5,688 nucleotides of DNA from a bacterium (GTDB lineage: Bacteria; Pseudomonadota; Alphaproteobacteria; Rhizobiales; Xanthobacteraceae), in NCBI GenBank assembly GCA_029946075.1, contig JAQSDT010000195.1:1-5688 (forward strand). The letters are read 5' to 3'. The notes beneath the pieces are model-generated. The model had not been told where the DNA came from and did no database searches. It saw only the letters and a list, made by a program, of their open reading frames with translations. Both the position numbers and the translations under genes were made by a program. Below, piece by piece: positions 1 to 4,847 of this stretch. Position 1 is the first letter of the stretch, and the number at the start of each line of letters is the position of its first letter.

Positions 1-282
1 TTCTTCGGCGTTGAGTCGGAAATTAACCGGCAGCAGGATGGCACCGAGCCGCGCGACCGCACCGATCAAATCGATCATTTCGAGTGAGTTTTGCGAAAGG
101 ATGGCGACGCGGTCACCTACCTTGACGCCCTCGCGGGCAAGACCTGCCGCCAGCCGCTCGATCCGTCCGAGATAGTCGCGATGGGTGATACGCTTGCCTT
201 CGAACACGAACGCAGTGCGGTCGGGAAAGAGTTGCGCGTTGCGGCGGTAAACATCCGCGAGTGTGAAATCCTTGAGAGTCAT
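1..282 (-). CDS. AMP-forming acyl-CoA synthetase, N-terminal part (runs off the left edge)
   Basis: The 94 visible codons read MTLKDFTLADVYRRNAQLFP onward, then a stretch with the pattern Y..RIERLAAGLAREGVKVGDRVAIL and SQNSLEMIDLIGAVARLGAILLPVNFRL. This is the standard opening of the ANL (acyl-CoA synthetase/AMP-ligase) family. These cytoplasmic enzymes make an acyl-AMP from ATP and a carboxylic acid and then transfer the acyl group to CoA. The P-loop, the adenylate-binding motifs and the C-terminal lid lie outside the window, so activity and substrate cannot be judged. The ATG at 282 is supported by GAGGA at 287-291, four bases upstream. No stop codon occurs in frame to the left edge. It is the last visible gene of the operon, 89 bases after the hydratase. 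In this setting it probably activates the acid that the other enzymes degrade, like AliA beside badHI in Rhodopseudomonas; that role is inferred. Family call is firm. Confidence 0.9.
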   Translation of the reverse strand, partial: MTLKDFTLADVYRRNAQLFPDRTAFVFEGKRITHRDYLGRIERLAAGLAREGVKVGDRVAILSQNSLEMIDLIGAVARLGAILLPVNFRLNAEE

Positions 283-329
283 CGATTCCTCGATATGATG
301 CACGATCTGCCTATCGCAAAGTGCTCCAC

Positions 330-347
330 TCGAAGAAGAATCTTCGA
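330..347 (-). repeat. Inverted repeat (7-bp stem, 4-base loop) between hydratase and ligase genes
   Basis: TCGAAGA and TCTTCGA pair perfectly around a four-base loop in the 89-base spacer between the hydratase stop and the ligase start, the longest spacer in the window. On the transcribed strand the stem is followed by GTGGAGCAC, not a run of T, so it does not look like an intrinsic terminator. It may be an intercistronic mRNA hairpin affecting stability or processing, or chance. Nothing else recognisable lies in 283-371 apart from the ligase ribosome binding site. Confidence 0.45.
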
Positions 348-371
348 AGCCTTCGCTCGCAGCGCTCTTTG

Positions 372-1136
372 TCAACTCTCGAATTTTGGCTCACGCTTTT
401 CGAGAAAGGCGGCGATACCTTCCTGTGCGTCTCGATGCATGAACAGAAGCGGAAAGCCATCGATTGCGTGCCGCATCTCATCGCCGCCGAGGCCGCGGTT
501 GTAAAACGATTTGGCCATCTGCACCGCAAGCTTTGGTTTCGATGCAATTCGTTCGGCAAATTCCAGGGCCGCCTTGAGCAGATCGCCATGTGGTACCACT
601 CGTAGTACGAGGCCTAGTCTGAATGCCTCATCCGCGCTGATAGGATCGCCGAGGATACTCATTTCTTTGGCCTTGGCACGACCAACCAAATCGTGCAGGC
701 GTACAATCGCAAAACCTGGAAGAAGTCCGAGCTTGATCTCTGGCACCGCGAAGCGTGCGCGATCAGATGCGATGATAAAGTCCGAAGCGATCGCAAGTTC
801 AAAGCCACCGCCGAACGCAATACCATTGACGGCGGAGATAACGGGTTTGCGGCAATTCTCTGGTGCCGCTAATACCGCTAAAGCCTCAATCATAAACTTG
901 CGTACCGTGTCCGGATCAAAGTTGAAGCCGCTAATATCGGCACCAGCGCAAAATGCTTTGTCCCCGTTGCCGGTGATGATGGCGACGCGGACGTTGTCGT
1001 CTTCATCCACTTTCTTCAGGCCATCGAGAATACCCTCACGGATGCCTGTGCTGAGCGCGTTAAGCTTGCCCGGTTCGTCCAGCGTAAGGATGGCGATCTT
1101 CCCTTTGGTTTCATAGTTGACGCTGCCTAGTCTCAT
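372..1136 (-). CDS. Enoyl-CoA hydratase/isomerase family protein (crotonase)
   Basis: A 254-residue soluble protein of normal length for the crotonase family, which adds water across the double bond of 2-enoyl-CoA thioesters in beta-oxidation-type pathways. The CoA/oxyanion-hole motif AFCAGADI is at residues 61-68, and the second oxyanion segment FGGGFELA is at 108-115. Both general acid/base glutamates of classical hydratases are present: E113 (in GGGFELA) and E133 (in VPEIKLG). The usual PGAGGTQRL loop after the second Glu is replaced by PGFAIVRL at 140-147, one residue shorter. The C-terminal tail QEGIAAFLEKREPKF is standard. The ATG at 1136 has AAGGGAG (1143-1149) six bases upstream, and the gene lies 32 bases after the BadI-like gene. 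Likely roles are a BadK-like hydratase or a glutaconyl-CoA hydratase (LiuC/AtuE type) acting on the carboxylase product. The sequence supports hydratase chemistry but not one of these substrates. Confidence 0.9.
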   Translation of the reverse strand: MRLGSVNYETKGKIAILTLDEPGKLNALSTGIREGILDGLKKVDEDDNVRVAIITGNGDKAFCAGADISGFNFDPDTVRKFMIEALAVLAAPENCRKPVISAVNGIAFGGGFELAIASDFIIASDRARFAVPEIKLGLLPGFAIVRLHDLVGRAKAKEMSILGDPISADEAFRLGLVLRVVPHGDLLKAALEFAERIASKPKLAVQMAKSFYNRGLGGDEMRHAIDGFPLLFMHRDAQEGIAAFLEKREPKFES

Positions 1137-1168
1137 CGCAGTCTCCCTTACGCTATGGCGCCATGTCT

Positions 1169-1951
1169 TTAGCGAAACGCGCTGAAATCCGGCTTGCGTT
1201 TCTCGAGGAATGCATTGGCGCCTTCCTGCTGTTCTTGTGTCGTGAAATAGGCGGGGGCTACCTCGCGGACGAGGTCATCCATGTCGCGCTCCATGATCGG
1301 CGCCATGTGATAGTAGAATGAGCGCTTGAGAATCTTCAGGCAAGTGGGGCTCAAAGCCAGGAGTTCGTCGCAATATTTCCTTACCTCGACGTCGAGCTCG
1401 GCCATCGGAACGACGGAATTAGCCAGCCCCCAGTCGAGTGCTTGTTTGGCGGTGTAACGTCGCGCCAGCATCCAGAGCTCGCGCGCGCGCTTGTGGCCAA
1501 GCACATTGGCGCTGTGCGAAACGATATAGCCTCCCGCCGGGGAGCCAACACGCGGACCGTTCTGGCCGAAAATCGCATGCTCTGCGGCGATGGTAAAATC
1601 GCAGAAATAGGCGATGTGGTGTCCGCCGCCAATCGCGTAACCGTTGACACGCGCGATCACCGGTTTTGGGCATTCGACGATGTGGCGGTTGAAGTTGAAT
1701 TTCAGTCCTTCGAGCCCGCTCTTGCCGCCGGCATCCTTCTCCCAGTTGACGTCGCCGCCGACGCAGAACGCGCGCTCGCCGGAGCCGGTGAGGACGATGA
1801 CGCCCACTTTCTTGTCTGCGGTTGCCTCGAGGATCAGCCGCTCCATCTCTACGATGTTATCGCCGGTAAAGGCGTTGAGGGTCTTTGGCCGATTGATGGT
1901 GATGGTCGCGACGTAGTCCTTGACGTCGTACATGATCTCTTTTTCGGACAC
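1169..1951 (-). CDS. Crotonase-fold MenB/BadI-type enzyme, possible beta-ketoacyl-CoA (ring-cleaving) hydrolase
   Basis: A 260-residue crotonase-fold protein from a GTG start. It carries MenB/BadI signatures: INRPKTLNAF at 19-28, GSGERAFCVGGDV at 56-68, PKPVIARVNGYAIGGGHHIA at 95-114, and FGQNGPRVGS at 128-137. MenB makes 1,4-dihydroxy-2-naphthoyl-CoA; BadI hydrolytically opens 2-ketocyclohexanecarboxyl-CoA to pimeloyl-CoA. The two Glu of enoyl-CoA hydratases are replaced by H112 and G132, so it is unlikely to be a simple hydratase. Unusually, the GSFDGGYGS-type motif of MenB/BadI reads GSPAGGYIV (136-144), so the catalytic Asp is A139. The position that is Ser in MenB, or Thr in BadI, is V144. 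The reading frame stays open upstream to an ATG at 2233, but that would overlap about 240 bases of the dehydrogenase gene. The GTG has GGAG seven bases upstream and gives the normal family length. Context (BadH-like gene upstream, no menaquinone genes) favours a BadI-like catabolic role; the exact reaction is unknown. Confidence 0.85.
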   Translation of the reverse strand: MSEKEIMYDVKDYVATITINRPKTLNAFTGDNIVEMERLILEATADKKVGVIVLTGSGERAFCVGGDVNWEKDAGGKSGLEGLKFNFNRHIVECPKPVIARVNGYAIGGGHHIAYFCDFTIAAEHAIFGQNGPRVGSPAGGYIVSHSANVLGHKRARELWMLARRYTAKQALDWGLANSVVPMAELDVEVRKYCDELLALSPTCLKILKRSFYYHMAPIMERDMDDLVREVAPAYFTTQEQQEGANAFLEKRKPDFSAFR

Positions 1952-1958
1952 GATGTAA

Positions 1959-1962
1959 CTCC
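1959..1962 (-). promoter_or_regulatory. Ribosome binding site fixing the GTG start of the BadI-like gene
   Basis: GGAG lies seven bases before the GTG at 1951, inside the 41-base spacer after the dehydrogenase stop. The next in-frame ATG, six codons further in, has only AAAGAG three bases upstream, which is too close for good initiation. This supports the GTG start and argues against the 94-residue N-terminal extension that an ATG-only reading would give. Confidence 0.7.
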
Positions 1963-1992
1963 ATTTTGTTCTGGCGAAATTAGCGGCCGACC

Positions 1993-2787
1993 TCAGCCGA
2001 TCATGGTGTATCCGCCTGACACCGACAGGACCTGGCCGGTGACGTGACCTGCGGCGGCGGACGACAGAAACACTACGGCGTTGGCGATATCGTTCGGGCG
2101 ACCCAGCTTGCGCAGCGGCAGCGCCTTGGCCACCTTCTCGAATTGTTCCGCCGTGAACATTGAATCTGGTTTTGTCCACATGCTGTTGATACCAACTTCT
2201 TCCGTATCCACGGGAACAGTGACGCCAGGACAAACGACGTTGCAGCGGATGCCATAGCGGCCGTTCTCTTTGGCAATGGTCTTCATGAAAGAATTAACGG
2301 CGGCCTTGACGCCACCATAGACCGCCTCGCGCGGCTCGCCCGAGCGGCTTGCGTCGGAACTGATCGACACGATAGCGCCGGCACCCTTCGGAATCATGAT
2401 ATCGAGCGCACATTTGGTGCAGTTAAGCACGCCGACGTAGTTGATCTTGATGATCTTGTCCCAAAATTCGGGCGTTGTTTGCGTAAAGAACATCAGCTGA
2501 TCCCAGCCAACGTTATTGACGAGCACATCGACCGTGCCATGCTTCTCGGTAGCGGCCTTGAACATGGCTTTTACCTGATCGAGATCGGTCACGTCGGTCT
2601 TGATTACCTGAACGCTGGCAGCGCCATTCTTCCGCGCAAGTTCGGCAACTTTTTCAGCCTGCGCCTGGTCGAGATCGCCAACCGTAATGTTGGCGCCCTC
2701 GGCTGCAAACCCGAGCACAATCGCCCGGCCGATGTTGGAGCCGCCGCCAGTGACGACGACCGATTTGCCCTTCAGATTGAGATCCAT
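1993..2787 (-). CDS. NAD-type short-chain dehydrogenase/reductase, BadH-like (3-hydroxyacyl-CoA dehydrogenase class)
   Basis: A 264-residue classical SDR. The nucleotide-binding motif TGGGSNIG is at 13-20. An acidic residue, D38, ends the second strand (GANITVGDLD), predicting NAD(H) over NADP(H). NNVG is at 91-94 (usually NNAG), and the catalytic set is N116, S144, Y157 and K161 (YGGVK), all present. The segments NNVGWD, SSDASRSG..EAVYGG, CNVVCPG and the C-terminal GQVLSVSGGYTMIG closely resemble, from memory, BadH, the 2-hydroxycyclohexanecarboxyl-CoA dehydrogenase of Rhodopseudomonas palustris. BadH oxidises the cyclic 3-hydroxyacyl-CoA to the 2-keto compound that BadI cleaves. The gene sits directly before the BadI-like gene, which fits that pair. 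The segment at about 197-220 (GINSMWTKPDSMF) is in the substrate lid and may reflect a different substrate. The ATG at 2787 is preferred to the GTG at 2796 on ribosome-binding-site spacing. A FabG-like reductase is the main alternative. Confidence 0.88.
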   Translation of the reverse strand: MDLNLKGKSVVVTGGGSNIGRAIVLGFAAEGANITVGDLDQAQAEKVAELARKNGAASVQVIKTDVTDLDQVKAMFKAATEKHGTVDVLVNNVGWDQLMFFTQTTPEFWDKIIKINYVGVLNCTKCALDIMIPKGAGAIVSISSDASRSGEPREAVYGGVKAAVNSFMKTIAKENGRYGIRCNVVCPGVTVPVDTEEVGINSMWTKPDSMFTAEQFEKVAKALPLRKLGRPNDIANAVVFLSSAAAGHVTGQVLSVSGGYTMIG

Positions 2788-2795
2788 ATTCGTCA

Positions 2796-2800
2796 CTCCC
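2796..2800 (-). promoter_or_regulatory. Ribosome binding site deciding the ATG start of the dehydrogenase gene
   Basis: GGGAG lies eight bases before the ATG at 2787. A GTG at 2796 would extend the protein by three residues, but its first base is the last G of this site, leaving no spacing. The ATG also places the Gly-rich NAD motif at residue 13, usual for the family. Confidence 0.7.
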
Positions 2801-2810
2801 AGTTCTACAA

Positions 2811-2840
2811 TTGAATTACAATTGCTTGAATTACGGTTGC
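2811..2840. repeat. Imperfect tandem duplication, 2 x 15 bp, spanning the alpha-subunit stop codon
   Basis: TTGAATTACAATTGC (2811-2825) is followed directly by TTGAATTACGGTTGC (2826-2840), 13 of 15 bases identical. On the coding strand this duplicates the end of the biotin carboxylase gene, including its TAA stop, into the 43-base spacer before the dehydrogenase gene. Because of the duplication an 8-base word TACAATTG also occurs twice, 11 bases apart (2806-2813 and 2817-2824). It is AT-rich against a GC-rich background. It looks like a small slippage duplication; a regulatory role is possible but unsupported. Confidence 0.75.
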
Positions 2841-4828
2841 TGCTCCGGCTCCACGACCACTACAACCGCGTTGCGCTCGACGGTCTCGCCCGGCCGGCAA
2901 TTGACTGCCGTCACCACGCCGTCGATTTCGCAACTGATCCGCAACTCCATCTTCATCGATTCCAATATGGCTGCGATATCGCCCGCCTTGATCGTATCGC
3001 CGACTGCGACGTTGACCTTCAGGATCATGCCCATCATGGGCGCACGCAGCTCGCCGCTGGTCTCGGCGACCGCGCTGATGTAGGTGAGATAGGGGATCGC
3101 CGTCAACGTGTGGACGCCGCGGCGATCATGTACGAAGATGGTTTGGTTTTCCTGATAGATGCGCACCGTCTCACGGCGTGTCCCGACAATCGCGGTGAAG
3201 CTGTCGTCGTTGAGCGGAATGAGTCTGACCGGCAGCTTCTCGTCGTTGATGCCGACAATCATCGAGCCGTCAGCCTTGAGCGGCGCGAATCGGATCTCCG
3301 CGCTCGCGCCAGCGGTTTCGAGGTGCAGGATCGGAATCGGTGACAATCCGTCGCCACCCGCTGCCATGTGCCATCCAGTCATTTCGCGAGACTGCCACGG
3401 CCCGCTGGCGGCTGGCTGGCGTTGCCGGATCATCCAGAAGTACGCGCCCAGCGCCAACGCCTCGGTGTCCAAATCCGTTGCCGTGTCGACCAACTGGTCG
3501 ATCTGCTCGTCGATCAGGCGTGTGTAAAAGGTGGCGCTTCGCGTCGCTGGCAGACCGAGCAAGCGCCTGAGAAATCCCTGATTGGTCGTAATTCCAAAAA
3601 TCGAGGTCTCGTCAAGAGCTCGCTCGAGCTTGTCGAGTGCCTCGTCGCGTGTCTCGGCGTGAGCGATGAGTTTCGCCAGCATCGAGTCGTAATAGGGCGT
3701 GACGACCGATCCGCCTTCGACGCCGGTCTCGACGCGAATCCCATCGGCGGGAAATCTGGCGTAAGCGAGGCCGCCGGTGCAGGGCAGAAAATTATTTGCT
3801 GGATCTTCCGCGCAGATGCGCGCCTCGACGGCATGCCCGCTACATGTCACCTCATTCTGCGTAAACGGCAGCCCTTCTCCGGCGGCGATCCGCAGCATCA
3901 ACTCGACAATATCGATGCCGGTGACCATCTCGGTCACGGGGTGCTCGACCTGGAGACGTGGATTGACCTCTAGAAAATAGTAGGCGTCGCCGCTCAGGAT
4001 GAATTCTACCGTGCCGACGCCACGATAGTTGAGGCGTTTGCCAAGCCGCACCGCGTCTGCGGCGATGTTCTCGCGAAGCGCAGCGGACAGATTGGCAGCA
4101 GGCGCTTCCTCAATGAGTTTCTGATGACGCCGCTGCAATGAGCATTCGCGCTCGAACAGGTGAATGACGTTACCTTCGCCGTCGCCGGCGATCTGCACCT
4201 CGATGTGGCGTCCACGCTCGACCAGCTTTTCGACGATCAATCCAGAATAGCCAAAGGAATTTTTCGCCTCGCGCATCGCTGATTCAATTTCACCGGAAAG
4301 GCCGGCAAGAGTGGAGACGGCGCGCATTCCCTTGCCGCCTCCGCCGGCCGCTGCTTTCAGCATTACCGGAAGCCCGAGTTCACGCACGATCCTGGTGATC
4401 TCGGTGGCGTCTTCACTCGGCGTCTTGCTACCCGGGACGATCGGCACAGTAGCGGCCTCGGCCTCCTGCTTCGCGGAAGCCTTGTCGCCGAGCCGCTCGA
4501 TCACGTCAGGGGTCGGTCCAATGAAGACCAGACCTGCCGCCTCGACCGCACGGGCGAACGTGGCATTCTCGGCAAGAAAGCCAAAACCGGGATGAATGGC
4601 CTGCGCGCCCGTTGTTTTCGCAGCGGCGATTACCGCATCGATCTGCAGGTAACTGTCGGATGCGGCGGCGCCCCCGATCTCGATGGATTCGCCGATCACC
4701 TTCACGTGCAAGGCGTCGGCGTCGGCCGACGAGTGAACGCCGGCGACTGCGACCCCGAGCCGATGGCAGGTTCGAGCGATTCGGCAGGCGATCTCGCCGC
4801 GATTGGCAATCAGGACTTTCTTGAACAC
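2831..4828 (-). CDS. Biotin-dependent acyl-CoA carboxylase alpha subunit (biotin carboxylase plus biotinyl domain), MCC/GCC-like
   Basis: A 665-residue protein of normal length for alpha subunits of 3-methylcrotonyl-, geranyl- or propionyl-CoA carboxylases. The biotin carboxylase N-domain (1 to about 112) opens with MFKKVLIANRGEIACRIART. The ATP-grasp domain (about 115-320) has the Gly-rich loop GGGGKGM at 162-168, ERGRHIEVQ at 204-212, and the catalytic set E275, E287, N289, R291, E295 and R337. The C-domain runs to about 440. A linker domain follows (about 450-580, with PWQSREMTGW), typical of the alpha/beta-assembling carboxylases. The biotinyl domain (about 590-665) carries ESMKMEL with biotin-accepting K626 (codon 2951-2953). 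It uses ATP and bicarbonate to carboxylate biotin, which then swings to the beta subunit. It starts at a GTG (4828) with GAGGA at 4838-4842, nine bases upstream, and is only 19 bases after the beta-subunit gene, so the two are surely co-expressed. MCC versus GCC specificity depends on the beta subunit. Confidence 0.95.
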   Translation of the reverse strand: MFKKVLIANRGEIACRIARTCHRLGVAVAGVHSSADADALHVKVIGESIEIGGAAASDSYLQIDAVIAAAKTTGAQAIHPGFGFLAENATFARAVEAAGLVFIGPTPDVIERLGDKASAKQEAEAATVPIVPGSKTPSEDATEITRIVRELGLPVMLKAAAGGGGKGMRAVSTLAGLSGEIESAMREAKNSFGYSGLIVEKLVERGRHIEVQIAGDGEGNVIHLFERECSLQRRHQKLIEEAPAANLSAALRENIAADAVRLGKRLNYRGVGTVEFILSGDAYYFLEVNPRLQVEHPVTEMVTGIDIVELMLRIAAGEGLPFTQNEVTCSGHAVEARICAEDPANNFLPCTGGLAYARFPADGIRVETGVEGGSVVTPYYDSMLAKLIAHAETRDEALDKLERALDETSIFGITTNQGFLRRLLGLPATRSATFYTRLIDEQIDQLVDTATDLDTEALALGAYFWMIRQRQPAASGPWQSREMTGWHMAAGGDGLSPIPILHLETAGASAEIRFAPLKADGSMIVGINDEKLPVRLIPLNDDSFTAIVGTRRETVRIYQENQTIFVHDRRGVHTLTAIPYLTYISAVAETSGELRAPMMGMILKVNVAVGDTIKAGDIAAILESMKMELRISCEIDGVVTAVNCRPGETVERNAVVVVVEPEQQP

Positions 4829-4837
4829 GGAACTATA

Positions 4838-4842
4838 TCCTC
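4838..4842 (-). promoter_or_regulatory. Ribosome binding site for the GTG-started alpha subunit
   Basis: GAGGA lies nine bases before the GTG at 4828, just after the tandem stop TGATGA (4850-4845) of the beta-subunit gene. An ATG inside the TGATGA region is out of frame with the alpha subunit, and the canonical MFKKVLIANRGEI opening requires the GTG. The closeness of stop and start suggests translational coupling, consistent with a fixed alpha:beta ratio. Confidence 0.65.
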
Positions 4843-4847
4843 TGTCA

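Noticed and set aside
330..347. Intrinsic terminator between hydratase and ligase genes
   Set aside because: The stem is short, not very GC-rich, and no T-run follows it in the direction of transcription.
1155..1164. Ten-base palindrome ATGGCGCCAT in the 32-base spacer before the hydratase gene
   Set aside because: It has no loop, is short, and is expected by chance at this GC content; no operator function can be argued.
1169..1951. Menaquinone biosynthesis MenB (naphthoyl-CoA synthase)
   Set aside because: The catalytic Asp and Ser of MenB are Ala and Val here, and no other menaquinone genes are nearby; the context is catabolic.
1952..2233. N-terminal extension of the BadI-like protein from an ATG at 2233
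   Set aside because: It would overlap about 240 bases of the dehydrogenase gene in another frame, the extra 94 residues are Arg/Gln-rich and match no crotonase domain, and a GTG with a well-placed GGAG gives the normal length.
2687..3343. Plus-strand open frame of 218 codons opposite the dehydrogenase and carboxylase genes
   Set aside because: It is a shadow of GC-rich codon use in two strongly supported genes, has low-complexity composition, no recognisable domain and no clear ribosome binding site. The same applies to the other plus-strand frames, including 511-1116, 1442-2047 and 3368-3973.
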